DNA of 64,000 nucleotides from Gaeumannomyces sp. JS-464 (lineage: Eukaryota > Ascomycota > Sordariomycetes > Magnaporthales > Magnaporthaceae): NCBI GenBank assembly GCA_002197995.1, contig NGZR01000004.1, forward strand, positions 4,216,001 to 4,280,000. Reading direction: 5' to 3'. Below the pieces are notes generated by a model. It was not told where the DNA came from, ran no database searches, and saw nothing but the letters and a program-made list of their open reading frames with translations. This document shows positions 45,501 to 57,616 of this stretch, in pieces (the first letter of the stretch is position 1; every line of letters begins with the position of its first letter). The position numbers and the translations under genes are program-made.

Positions 45501-48500
45501 CGAAAAACGAAAAGAAACGGACAAAAGCTGTGTTGCCCGCTGCCGGTGCTGTCACAGTCACCCTGTAACCGCAATTGGTCTTCTGCGCCGAGCGTTTGAC
45601 CACCCGGAATGTGGCTGCAAATCACAACCCAGAGTCGAGTCCAGGCTGGGACCCAGGGGGCGGAGCTGGCCCACTCGTCGCCATCAGCCCTCCATCAACT
45701 GCACGCCCGCATCGGAAAAGTTGAGAGATTGAATACTACTAGGCGTGTGGTGAAGCATCCGTCGCATGGGTGAAAAATTTCCTATGTCCATCTGCAGCCT
45801 GCACTCTGTCGACGTCAACGGCCCAGGCCCGATGCTACCCAGCATGTACCTGCTTACTTCGACCCATTTCCAACAGGGTCAATTGATGGTGGAGGGTGAG
45901 CTGGTCAAGTGTCCAAAGCTCCATGCATGACGGCTGGGAGAATTGACCCAACTGCGACTCCCGCTGGCCCATCTATTGGCAGTGGCTGTGCAAAGACGCC
46001 CGCACCACCTTGGCTGCTCTCGCAGGAGAACAGCGGATCAACATCGTCCCCGACAGGAGTAGAATTGCATGCATCTCGCGCGCCTTTCTTCTCTCACATC
46101 TCCCCCATCCGCCGGTGGTCGCACCATGTGTTGACGCACTTGAATTCCTGCTTGCGGGTGGACCTCCCAGGTTTGGGCACGGCCAAGTCGTGGGACGCGA
46201 CTGCCTGTGTCGTTTTGACTCGTTCTTGGGACGTCCCAGGTTGGGAAGTGCCAACCGCCCAACTGCCTGCCGCCTGCCGCCCGCCGCCTGCCGTCTGGGA
46301 ATGGACATGGAGAGCGCCCGTGCAGTTCCACCTCCAAAACACCAAAGACGTCCTAGAAACCAACCCCGAGATTTGACCGTCGGCTCTTTTCTCTTCTTTC
46401 CCTCAACTTCCATCACCCGACACCTAGCTCTCGAACCTGCCGGGGTGGTGCGACGCAGGCAGCTCCTCCGGGTGTGACCAGGCGAGACGGGGCCCGAACA
46501 CTGCAATCCTCATCCCCCAATCCGATCCGTTGCCCCGCGCCAGCTCGGGCGGATCAAACCGCCCAGCCTAGGTCCTTGTCGCCCGCCTGCCTTCCGCCAT
46601 TGGGCTGCGATGGAAACGGATCGCCCGCCAGACCCGGGCGGCCGTTCGCGCAGGTCCCTTCTTTCTCACCCTATCGATGGCGAGACGGCGGCAGGTTCGG
46701 CTGATGACTGTGTGATTGTTTCAATATCCCATCATTGCCTGCAGGCGTGCCAAGTGCACATCTACTTTCCTGCCTCTGACGTGCACATCGGCATGTCCGC
46801 CGCAAAGGCTCCATCGCGTTCATCCCACTCCTGCTGGGCGTATCCCGAATTCCCAGATGCCCCCCAAATTCGTCAATATCGCCAGTGGTGATCACCCGCC
46901 CAAACGGACGGGTTCGTGATGCGGGCTGGTCTTGCTGGACAGCACACCTCCGTTCCTTACTGCACCGGACCTTAGCCGCTATCATAGCCCGGGCAACCGA
47001 AGATGTGAAGCCGGGCTCGGCACGCCTTGCCTGCTGCGACCTGCCCCCCGCGCCGGTTACCATCGATCCCTGCAGCTGCTAATATGTACCCTGCTCGCGC
47101 CGCAATGTTAGGCGTGGAGGAGGTAGCAATAAACTTCTGCAAGTCCTTTCCCAGAGGGTCGGTGCTGTGCGTTGTCCGCCTGCTGCTCCTTCTCCAGGCG
47201 CTCCAATTGCGGCCGGCGTTCCCCTCCAGACCCAGCACACCACCCAGTCCGCCTGGGTCGCTTGCGACGACGCACAACTGCTCACACACCCCGGCAAGGC
47301 CCAGTGGGTATACGATCGAGTGGCTTCGGGGCACCACAGGCTGTGGTGCGGCACTGGCGGGTAGCCTGATACATCTCCCGCCGCAAGGACGGTGGCGTGC
47401 CTCGCACTGCACGCACCCCATTGAGCCTGAAGTCGATCCCTACCGAAGTAAGCCCTGCCGCTGTCAGAACACAGAAGCAATACCGACCCGGGAACCATGC
47501 CCGATGTCCCTGGCTTTCTCTTGGCTCGCCCAACCGAACCCAGCATGCCGCTTTTTCTATTCTCCCCAGGACAAGCCCCAAGGTCCCGGAAAGACCCGGC
47601 AGTACCACTTGGCTCGGCCAATTCGAGATGACGGTCACACCCTCCTCCCAAGTCTGGGTTGTCTCGACGCCGGCCATACTCGGATACCAAGCCCGCGCAA
47701 AATCTGGCTGTAGCGCGCGACCTAATTACAATTTTACCACCGCTCGTGCCAAGGCTAGCACCGTGGAGGTTCCTGTTACTCTCTCACTGACACATCGAAG
47801 CTGCACAGCCAAGCCTCAGCGCGTTGCCTTGGCCCAAGCACGACGGCAAATGGTTGACCGAGATAAGTTGTTACCAGTTCCTCATCCAGGTCCTCCGTCA
47901 TACAGACCGGGATATCACCCGTCGCATTCTTCATTAGCGCATATATTTGCTATTTGGCTTGTTTGTCACAGCAGACAGTCTCTTCCAAGCCCAGGCGACA
48001 ATATGCCGACGAACCGCCGGTCAGCATTCAATTCAGTGGCGAAAGCAGTAGCAGCATTCTCCTGGGTCGGGTATTGGGCCGCCACGACGGCCCTATGCCA
48101 CGCAAGTCTCCCAAGCGCTGTCAGGCTCCCGGTCACCCCCTTGATGGGGTTGTTTTTGTGCACCTATGTACTCGTATACCTACGTCAGAGGCACAGATAT
48201 CCATGTCGAATGCCTGCTAGACCGCTCTGCCGAGTGGCAAAGTTCTTGGCCCAACGCAACATTTGATGAGATATTGACATCCATTCTACGTAGGTCGGAT
48301 CAGTAAGTAACGGCCAGGGATAGGTCCCGCGCTACATCCAAGGCTATCCTGGCTCATCCTAGCAGAAAATTCAGACGTCAACTCACTGGAAACCCAATCA
48401 GTGCGGTGCGGAATCCGCAAGTGTGGCAGATGTATCTTTGTCAAGCAGGGATGGTTTTTCTCTTTCAAAAATTTGTGATTGGATTGCTTGGAACATGGGG

Positions 48501-51500
48501 TCCCTAGTAGGTACTTCGATGTGGGCCGTTACTTTCGTACGTAGCCTCAGTATATACACCTGCACCTCCACCTTTCGAAACGTAACCGCCAAGCGCGTCG
48601 TTGGCTCAGCTAGTTCATCTCCATCGTGAGTACTAGCGGCACTTTGCGATGGGTCACATGCGTGGCGGGTGCTTGCTTCCTTGCTATCGGCTAATGTAGA
48701 GGCCCTGGAGGTCCCTGATTTGCTGGGGCCTCTGGAAGAAAAAAAAGCGGGACATCAGCTCACCTAATGTTGTCTTACCCTCCCTCCCTAAGGTCTATGG
48801 CTTCCACCAAACCTTCTAGAAGACCCAATCCCCCGGTCCATCCTCCTTTAGCCGGCCTGGGGCTCTTCAGCCGCAGCCAGACTTGCTTTCAACAGGGACC
48901 AAAAGTACCTACTGTCCCTGCGCATTAAACCCAAAAAGAGTACCTGTTTGTCGGTGAAGGGGCTGCGAGGTCGGCGCCACTCCTCATGCCTTTGGATTTT
49001 GCAGAATTTTCCTTTCGGTGCAAGCCACTGAAAAGGGAAGGCAACCCAGAGTAGCTGGTGGCTGGGGACTATCACATCGGGCTTTGCGGGCTAAGTTGCC
49101 CAAAGGTGGACACGATATTCTGTTGCCGGTTTCACGCCCGGAAATCATTTTTATTGGAGGGATACCAATGTCTGTTCTCGAGATACGGTAAAGCCGAGCA
49201 ACACCCATTACTGGCAGCTTCTAGTCATCAATATGTCACCCAACGTGAGCTATCGTTCCTGGCTCGGAGTCAGGGGCCATCGCTCGACAGTGGCGGGGTC
49301 ATCCCACGCCGCTAGCCGACATCGGCAAGGCTCCGGTTTTCTTGCTTCTTTATTTCCGCGTCCTAGAAGACGACAGCCCGCGTGAGGCTTGCGAGCACAA
49401 AGTCAATTCCACCAAATGTGTCTTTTTGGGCATATTCTTCCGGGCAAAAACAGCCAAGAGCGCGGTCATGCAGGGGAATGCATCCTGCCCAGCCCACTAG
49501 GTAAGCATTTCGCGGTAATGCGCAGCAGCGTCTCTACGAGCTAGAGCTACCGTCGCACTCCCATCCCGCGCTTGAGTTTGCGGATCCCAGCCAGTCCTGC
49601 CTTCTCCCCCTTGTCGATATCCCCCACGCCGGCCATTATCGAGTATATCGCTATGGGACATATACATACCGCCACACTAGCAAATTCCCGTAGTGGGGAT
49701 CCCCGCTCATGTCGCCCTAATCGAGTCTGGGGTCAGATGTGACGTGCTCTCTGCAAGCTCAGCTGAGGCTTTAATTCTAGATCGTTTGGGGGCAGCGAGG
49801 CGGCTGCGGGTGACCAAAACATATTTACCTGCCCTTTCTTTGCTTTTTTTTCTTTCCCCACCTCCACCTTCTCTCATTGAAAATTCGGTTGCGGCACTGC
49901 GTCCGTCAGCGTAGTTTCCCTGCCGAGCGACTATCGTCAGCGGCACGACACACAGCGGTGGGGTGGGAGATGTCGTCGACTTTCTTCCTTTGCCACACCC
50001 GCCCAACGTCGCGCGTCCGGTGGCCCGCTCGTGGGTGCGATGGCCCCGCAGATGTGGGCGGTGGCTTTGGGTGGCTTTGCCTGCCAGGCCAATAGCTTCT
50101 TCTCGACGGGGAGTAACGGCTGTCGTTGTGCCCTGTTTCCCAGAAACGAAAACGCCTCAAATTCTCGCTTGTGAGAAGGCTTAATGCGGGCGTGCTCGTT
50201 ATTTGGCTTTGTGCGAGGCTATCGATGCACATGCCCCACGCGCGACCCGTGGTGGGTGCTGGCTCGATGTTGATATCACCATTCCTGGAGGGCCGCGATG
50301 GCTCCTGGCTGTGTCATGCTCTCCTCCGGTGACCGAGATAGGTATCCCGGTCCAATTCACAGAGAAATGGTGGTAGCACGTGCCTGCCGGCGGCACAGCA
50401 GGGCTGCAAGCTTGCTTTCTTTCTGTTTTAACTCTGCCGTCTCGATAGTGCGGCTTCCGTCACCGAGAGCGGCTCTTTTAGCGTCTGGAGACGCGGACCA
50501 CCCCACAGCTGGGCTGATAGGGGATGCCTTACATGGTGAGGTGTGCAGGAATATGGTGACTGGAGTCCTGGAGGTGGCGTCGAACACATGATCATCCTCC
50601 CACCTCGTTTATGGGGACGCTAGAAGTTCAGATGGCGAATCGGCGAGTGGCGGCCCGGAAACGAAACGGAGATTGCGATCTGACAACGGGATGGTGTGGA
50701 TGTTGGCTATCTGTGTTGGTGGAGGAAAACTCCCGGATGGGTGCCCGGCCTGCATATGCATGCACAAGATGAGGATTTTCGAACCGCCTAGTCCAAGCCA
50801 CGAATGCTTGACTTGCGGCTACGTGATCCGTGTGACTTACAAGGGCAATGCCTGCCGCCACGAGCCGAACCTCCACGGAGTGCCGGTCAGGGCATGGCCA
50901 ATGGGCTTCTTTGAGATTGCCGGCTTCAATGCAACCATTTGGAGCCATGGGAGGGGAAGAGGCTATTATTTGGGACGTGTTATCCCACCAGTTTGCCCTT
51001 TGGTGGCGTCAAGAGGAAGGCAGCAGGAGTGGCGGAAATACCACGGCGCGGGGAATGAGTACGTGTTTGCTATCTCGGTCGTCTCTTATTCGTACTAGTA
51101 ATTCTTTCTGTCATCCTGGCTTAAGCTCTCATTGCGTTCTTTGTTATGGGAAGTCGGCGATAACATGGAGATGCCGGACAACCACATCGTCATCAATATT
51201 CCCCCACACCCATACCGACCACTAGCTTCTACTTTTGCGAGTACATATTTGTTTCGACTTATACCCTCCCTGACAAGAAAACACGGCGGTTCTCAGTATG
51301 CCACCCCTGCCAAGTCTTTCCCATCCCCATTGGAGCGCTACTGGGGGCTTCGGGGCCCAGATTCGCCTTTTGTTTGGGAGAGGTGCTGATGGCTGTTGCC
51401 ACCATCCGTATCTCTGTTCGAACGGGGCATGGCCGAGCGAGAACAGCCATACCTACCTCCTTCGGGACGAATCCTCGCCAGCGGTATCAGCGACACGGTT

Positions 51501-52510
51501 GCTTGGAAAGGGAAATCCCGAGCGGGGAACATTGGAAGGTCGATACCTGGTAGGGATCACGTTGATGACGGCCGGCCGACGGCAGATGCTGGGTCCGGAC
51601 ATGACACTGCCAATCCTCGCCTTATCAAGCGTGGGCAAGGCGTACAGACTGGCGCTAGAAAGAAAGGCGACACACCGCGCGCCTTGCTGCAAGCAAACGA
51701 GGGTCCCAAAAGTCGTCATCCCCCACCATCGAACCGCGCTGTCGTCGACGGCAGGCAAAGAGGCGGGTTTTGGGGACAACGGCCTGACCAGGGTTGACGA
51801 CCAGGGCAGACAGCGCCTGGTTGGGCCTTTCTTCCTTCTGCCCCTCCCCAGCAGACAGGGCCCCTGGCCGCAAACGAGGACTCGTCCCTTGGGCAATGGA
51901 TTCATGTGTTGCATTATCACATCGAAGGGAGGGGGATGCACGAGGGCAGCGGCTACGGCACCTCGACTCCACAGTGCACCGCTCCACTGTTTGGGCTGAG
52001 TGGGTCGCTAACTGACGGGCCGCGAACTGCCGCCGGCACCCGAAATTTGCGGTGCGTGCTGTCGCGTGCAGCCGAGGGATTGAGGTGTCGTCGGGTGCTG
52101 CTGCGTCAAGCGCCATCAGTCTCGGCTACGCTCATTGCCTTTGCGACCGCCGGACCCCAATTCATCGTCAAACAGCGTCAGCCACCTAAGGATCACGCCC
52201 ACATACCAGGCAGGTTACTTGAGCCGACACAGAGCGTGGACACGTCAGGCCACCCACACCAAGCCCCTAGCGACGCGTCCGGATACGCCGAAGGGGAGGG
52301 TTGCTTGCAGGACAGACTCGGCCGAGCCGCTTTCGGCAGCAAACCGCAACTCGTGTCGGAGACGTCCGACTAGAGCCCGAAAAGTCCCCGACCACAACAC
52401 GTGCCCGTTTCGCGTGACTCCGCTCCGCGCCGTGCTGTTGATCGACGGGCAGACCAAGGCGGAGCCGCCTACGCCCGAAATTCTACTGCTGTCAGTCATT
52501 TGATAGTACA
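39560..52510. other. 13 kb gene desert
   Basis: No supportable gene on either strand, although neighbouring DNA is gene-dense and composition looks ordinary rather than AT-rich. Short open frames lack family motifs, intron signals and plausible composition. Visible content: a G-rich tract near 40,895-41,000, T-rich runs near 41,572-41,620, T24 plus CT repeat at 42,650-42,692, GGCT-type short repeats near 43,275-43,305, and a GCCTGCC cluster near 46,265-46,300. No terminal repeats or transposase fragments recognised. Confidence 0.45.
42650..42692 (+). repeat. T24 followed by (CT)n
   Basis: 24 T, then CCCC and about ten CT units. A simple repeat in the gene desert; could be an old retroposon tail or a regulatory tract. 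Confidence 0.85.
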
Positions 52511-53823
52511 ATGTCGGACCCGTCCAGGTAATGCTATAGACTACCGAGCTTTGTGCCACAACCTTTGGCTGACTCCTCTCCAGGCCTGTAAACATCGTCT
52601 TCGTAGGAGCCGGAGCGGTGGGCTGCTTCTACGCCTCGAGGCTGCATCACGTATGTAATTTCCTGTTCCTGTAGGATTCCGGACTCTACAGATCGTAGCT
52701 CACCATCACCACCGCGTCCCCAAAGCCGGACCACAACGTCAATGTCTCGCTCACCGCACGGTCCAACTATGCCGTCCTGGCCCGTTCAGGGGTGAAGATG
52801 CTCACCCACTCCTTTGGCGACTACACCTTTGTGCCTGCCGCCGTCTATCCCTCCGTCACGGCCGCCTCGCCCAAGCCGTCGTCGCCCGCGGCATCCACGG
52901 CGCCATCGCCGCCTGCTGAGGGCTGGGACTACGTCATCGTGACCACCAAGGCGCTCCCGGACCGCGTCGACGACGCCGCCACCATTGCGCCGCTCGTGAC
53001 CGAGGGCAAGACCTGCATCGTGCTGATCCAGAACGGCGTCGGGGTTGAGGACCCGTATCGTGTTCGCTTCCCGTCCAACCCCATCATCAGCGCCGTCACC
53101 GTCGTCAGTGCCGCCCTGGTAGACCCGGGCACCGTACGCCAGCACCGATGGACGAGGCTCTACCTGGGCCCCTACGTCAACTCGGCCGCCTCGTCCTCGG
53201 CCCCGTCCTCACCCTCCAGGAGCGGTGAGCCTGCGGCTGCCGCCAAGCTCGACGCCGAATCGCTCGAGTCGCGCGGCTCCGCCTGCGTGCGCGAGCTGGC
53301 CGACTGGTGGACGCGCCTGGGCCGGATTCGGGACGTCGAGTCGTTCGCGGGCGACGAGACGGGCCTGCAGGTCGTGCGCTGGCACAAGCTCGTCATCAAC
53401 GCCGCCTTCAACCCCTCGGCCGTGCTGAGCGGCGGGCGCGGCAACGCCGACAGCGCCCTCGACCCGGAGCTGCGCCGCCACCTGCGCGGCGTCATGGACG
53501 AGATCTTCGCCGCCGCCCCGGCCGTCCTCGGCAGGCCGTTCCCGCCCGAGCTCGCCACGCCCGAGAGGATCCTGACGAGCAACGAGCGCAACAAGGGCTC
53601 CAAGCCCAGTATGCTGCTCGACTGGGAGGCCGGCCGCCCGCTCGAGCTCGAGGTCATCGTCGGAAACCCCGTCCGCATCGCGCGCACGAGGGGCGTCGAG
53701 ATGCCGCGGCTCCAGAGCGTCTACGCGCTGCTGCGCAGCATGCAGGAGCTCAGGGATCAGGAGCGGGAGCGGAAGGCGCAGAAGAAGAAGGCCAACGGCG
53801 GCCTGTGGGCGGGAAAGCTGTAG
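52511..53823 (+). CDS. Ketopantoate reductase (PanE/ApbA) family protein
   Basis: NADPH-dependent 2-dehydropantoate-reductase-like enzyme of 402 residues. In the pantothenate pathway the family reduces ketopantoate to pantoate, but fungi carry several paralogues of unknown substrate. Exons are 52511-52527 (only 17 bp), 52584-52650 and 52699-53823. Introns have GTAATG/CTGAC/CTCCAG and GTATGT/GTAG, and the total is an exact codon multiple. The dinucleotide loop is VGAGAVG (residues 13-19). VTTKA and QNGVG follow, then the C-terminal domain begins at WHKLVINAAFNP with the conserved Lys and Asn, and later SMLLDWEAGRPLELEVIVGNP. Low-complexity insertions (SPKPSSPAASTAPSPP) lie in the N-domain. The C-terminal tail is Lys-rich. 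The acceptor of intron 2 was chosen because it removes an in-frame TAG. Confidence 0.88.
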
Positions 53824-54976
53824 CAAGCGGTATCCGGGCCTAAATCTGCCAAGAGAATGTGTATATAAGGGGATTGTCTTGTTTTTGTCGTATGCCAAAT
53901 CTATAACTGCGTGTATCCGCTTTATGTATTTAAGGTTTATTGTCGCTGGGGAAATGTTCTGTTCGACTGTTTTCCGGACCAGGTATCATGGATTCAAGCC
54001 TTCTTGCTTATGCATGAAAACGGTGATGCGGCAGACCGTACAGCTTTAAAGAAATACGTTGGGTGAAGGGTTAAAAAGTGTCAAAAAAAGATAAATAAAA
54101 AACAAAATAAAAATAAAAAAGGCAAAAAGCTCACTGCCGCTTCGGGGCGACAGCTACGAAACATCCCATTTTGGGAGGTTTACTCCGGGACGGAAAATCC
54201 GACGTATAACCCCTTACCGGGGCTCGAACCTCCAACCCAAGCGGCTAACGTAACGGAGTACAGGTAAGGTCCCGGTGTCGACTCGACCCATCCTCATAAC
54301 CGTTACACCAACTTGGCGTCGGAGGTTCGATGTCTACGGTGGGCTGGGCGATAGGTTATAAGACTTAGGTCGCAAAGAGGGAAGGAGCGAGGGAGTGCGG
54401 CGGCGGGGGAGGGAGGGGAAGGCATGGGCCATTTGTCTTCTATCAGCGCAGAGAGGCACAGACCCAGTGATAGGTCGCCTGAGCCAACTCGCCCACTTGG
54501 CAGACAAGGACGCCCAAAGGCTCCGATATCCAGCGATCGCCGGATCACGGTCAAGACGGAACACGGGCACCGGCTTCTGTTGTGGAGGTTATATGCGACT
54601 TTCAAGTTCAGACCCTGAGGAACCCTCCCAGGTACCTAAACTACCTGCCCAAGGAGGGCCAACCAGATCCATTTGCGCCAGATGCCATGCTAAAACCAAG
54701 CCCAGAAAACACCTGAAAGAACGCCAACCAGCCAGCCAACCCGGCAAGGGAAACAAAACCGTGAACGCCGTGAAGCATGCGCTAGAGCATCCCAAACACA
54801 ACCAGAAGAACAACCATGAGACCATAAAAGAGACGGAGAGAAAGAAGAGAGATGTATGGCCGAGGAATGCCATGGGATGGGGGAAAGGAAAGAGACGGAA
54901 AGAATAAAAGGGGAGGGAGGAAAAGGAAGGGAGTAGAAGGGGAAGATGAAAGCTACAGCCCGGCCCAATCGCCAGC
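53824..54976. other. Convergent intergenic with tRNA-like element
   Basis: AT-rich 3' flank, an A-rich tract at about 54,080-54,120, the tRNA-like element at 54,199-54,322 and then GC-richer DNA with no gene. Confidence 0.45.
54199..54322 (-). ncRNA. tRNA-like element (degraded tRNA or SINE-like)
   Basis: On the minus strand it begins CCGACG and ends CGTCGG, so its ends can pair. It contains an A-box-like TGGTGTAACGG and a B box GGTTCGAGCCC. An internal pair CCTTACC/GGTAAGG also exists. The T stem pairs poorly and no full cloverleaf forms, so it is not a working tRNA by eye. A T-rich minus-strand stretch (plus 54,080-54,120) lies beyond it and could terminate Pol III. Confidence 0.3.
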
Positions 54977-56093
54977 TCAAGCCAGCATGGCGGCCACGAC
55001 GGCGCGACGGACGACCTGCTGCTGCCTCTCGTCCAGGTACCCGGCCGCGGCGGCGTCGAGCATGTCGGCGAGCTCCTCGTTGGAGGGGGACTGAGACCGC
55101 TTTCCCTGCTGCTGTTGGTTGACCAAGTCGACCCAGGGGAAGGCCGTGTTGAGCACGTTTGTGACCGTGTCGACCTTACCCGGCCCTCCGCCGGGCTGCT
55201 GCTGCTGCTGCTGGCCATTGCCTTTGCCCTTACTCTTGCCCCTCTTAGGGGCGCGCTGCTCGATTCCGGCCTCGGAGCGCTTTGCCTGCTGCTGGCTGGT
55301 GACCATCTCGGCCCAGGGGAGGGCCGTGTTGAGCAGGTTGGTTGTCGTCTCAACTCTGCCTGGTCCTCCGCCGGGCTGTTGGTCCTTGCCCTTGCCCTTG
55401 CCCTTACCCTTGCCTTTGCCCCTCCTGGGGCACGCTGCTCAATGCCGGACTCGGACCGCTTCCCCTGCTGCTGCTGGTTAACCAGGTCGACCCAGGGGAA
55501 GGCCGTGTTGAGCACGTTAGTAACCGTGTCGACCTTACCCGGCCCTCCGCCGGGCTGCTGCTGCTGCTGCTGGCCCTTGCCCTTGCCCTTTCCCTTGCCC
55601 CTTTTTGGCTCGCGCCGTTCAGTCTCGTCGTCCGACCGCTTCTGCGGAGCGCCGGCGGCCATGGGGAACGGCCTCAAGGGGCCCGGGGGCCGGGGCGGAA
55701 CATATCCTGGATGGGCAGCGGCCAGCCGCCGGGGGGCCTGGTCGGCGGCCGCACGCCCTTGCCCTTTCCCCTGTGCCTCTCGGGCTCGCGCCGCTCGATC
55801 TCGGCGTTGTCGTTGTCGTCGGACCGGACGGCGAGCTTCGGGAACGGCTTGATGGCGTCGCTGATGAACGGCAGGCCGCCCACAGTGTTCGAGTACCCCG
55901 GCGACAGGCCGGGCTGGGCGGGACGGGCGGGACGGGCGGACCTTGCGGGGTCGCGTTGCTCGATGTCGGCGCCTTCGTCCCGCTGCTCGACGACGGTGCC
56001 CGCGCCGCCCTCTGGGATGGAGGGCCCGGTCGGGTATGCCAGGGCCGGCAGAGCGGTGGCGATGAGAAAGGCCGCGAAGGTTCCGTACTTCAT
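54977..56093 (-). CDS. Secreted repeat precursor with dibasic (kexin-type) sites
   Basis: Intronless gene for a secreted polyprotein of about 370 residues. Signal peptide MKYGTFAAFLIATALPALA is followed by an acidic and Pro-rich region with single-Arg and RR sites (IEQRDPAR, IERREPERHR). Three 60-residue repeats come next, and then a C-tail (SNEELADMLDAAAAGYLDE). Each repeat is a 10-residue spacer of type SExGIEQRAP, a dibasic KR or RR, a Gly-Lys run, a Gln run, PGGGPG, an amphipathic block (VTNVLNTAFPWVDLVN) and a closing KR. This is how Kex2-processed fungal precursors are built (repellent/Rep1-type and pheromone-type KEPs). The frame shifts near 55,672-55,682 and 55,421-55,432, each one lost base. 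The repeat spacing is 180 bp once and 179 bp once, which shows the loss directly. Products and role unknown. Confidence 0.8.
55097..55605 (-). repeat. Three tandem 180-bp coding repeats
   Basis: Cores at 55097-55246, 55277-55426 and 55456-55605, 150 bp each, from dibasic site to dibasic site, with about 30-bp spacers. The outer two are nearly identical in DNA. The middle one is diverged (ALPWAEMV against AFPWVDLV), suggesting duplication or conversion between the outer copies. Confidence 0.9.
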
Positions 56094-57616
56094 TGTGTCT
56101 GTGGTGTGTGTAAGTCAGGTTTAGTGGTTTTGGGGGTGTTAGCCTTGAAGCGTGGTGTATCGGAACTGCGTCCGGAGTCGAGAGTGGAGGAGGATGTTTG
56201 CCGGAAGAGTCGGATGCCTATCGAGAAGGTTGAATGGGCGAGGAGAAGGATTTTTGAAGAGTTGGGTGCAGACCGAGAAGGTTTAATGGGTGGAGAGGAT
56301 GAGGCTCTTGTGGATGATGGAGATGGACATCAAAGTCGATTCGTCGGTCGGCTCGCCCTTCACTTATACCAGAGTCGCTGACTATCCGACAGTAATTTCA
56401 CGGTGACACCATCACGGCGATGTCATCTGTGACACTCGACGGCCATTCCTGTTCAGGCAGAAGCCAAAAAAAAAGCCTGGGGCCATTGCGCCGATCTGCA
56501 CGCTTCGTGTAGCACCGCACCGCACCGTACACAAACTGCAATCCGCAGCGCCAACATACCATGTTTCACGCGCCGAGGCGCAGCCATTTTTTCCGAGCAG
56601 GCATCGAGTTTCGACCCAGTCAATATCTAATTGGACATCTACCGATCCGAGCATTCGCTTCAAGCCTCGGAAGTCTTACTGGGGCGCCAGACTCGTGCAT
56701 ATGCGCCTGCAATCCTCCGCAAATGCGAGGAGAGCCACTTGTGTCACCCGCCCATCCCGGGTGTTCAATTTCCAAGCTGTTCCTGTTCCAGGCTCCTAGG
56801 GGCGTCCGCTGGTGAGCTCATCCCGCCAACGGTAATTAGATCGCTTTCGTTCAACGCGAGTGTAAAAATATCCCAGTCAAAGGACAGGTAGTTGCAGGCA
56901 TACACACCACCTACAGGCCAACCCCTGCGGCGGATACCTTACCAAGCCGATCCTGAGTTGTATGATCCTTCGGCGTTGAGGATTATCAACTAGGGCCATA
57001 ACGTGAAGGAAAGATTGTTGCCCGCGCTAATTTTCATAAGCGTTGAACCTCGCTCCGGCGCACGCACTCTGAGTCTGAGGGACCCGGAGGACCTCGAGGC
57101 CGGGATCCTTGATCCCGTGTCACGGACATCCGGGGCCCGACGATAGGGAGCAGGAGGTCGGCCTCGTCACGACCTATTTCATGTATATAAATCCGTCTCT
57201 GGCTCCCAATGCTGCAGATGGATTCTTCCTTTATGCACAAATAATTACAGAACTCTTTAATGCAGATCTTTGCTGTTTTTGCTCATCACTCCTAGAGATC
57301 CCCGGGATTTACCGAAGATAATCAGGCCTGCCACCATCAATGATAACCATGAAAAGAAAGCAGATTCCTTGACGGGGATATCGCGCCTTTCCCTGGAGAA
57401 CAGTTTGCAATTATAATGCGAATTAGCGTAATAGCAGCGCAAAGACTTCATGATAATACACAAACAGAGTAAAAAGAGGCAGAAGAAAGTTTATTAAGCC
57501 TTAAAAATGTTTCATCAGGGCCAACGGTTCTTAATCTGGCCACCCCATCAATCCCTTTATAAGCAAACCAGAGAGTACGCTAAATAACTCCCGCTAGACG
57601 ATTGAAGCCATTGTTG
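56094..57616. other. Intergenic
   Basis: Promoter of the repeat-precursor gene on the left, then AT-richer DNA and the 3' flank of the membrane-protein gene. No gene seen. Confidence 0.45.

Noticed and set aside
47027..47713. 228-codon open frame, plus strand
   Set aside because: Looks like random translation; a short Leu-rich stretch is not at the N-terminus as a signal peptide would be.
47397..48266. 289-codon open frame, plus strand
   Set aside because: No ATG in good context at the start, no family motif, mixed Pro/Arg/Ser composition as in non-coding DNA, and overlapping open frames on both strands.
51298..51999. 233-codon open frame, plus strand, starting with ATG
   Set aside because: Low-information composition, no domain, no intron signals and overlapping opposite-strand frames. 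Likely chance.
53209..53898. Long open frame antisense to the ketopantoate-reductase-family gene
   Set aside because: Mirror of GC-rich codon bias on the other strand. The sense strand has the family motifs.
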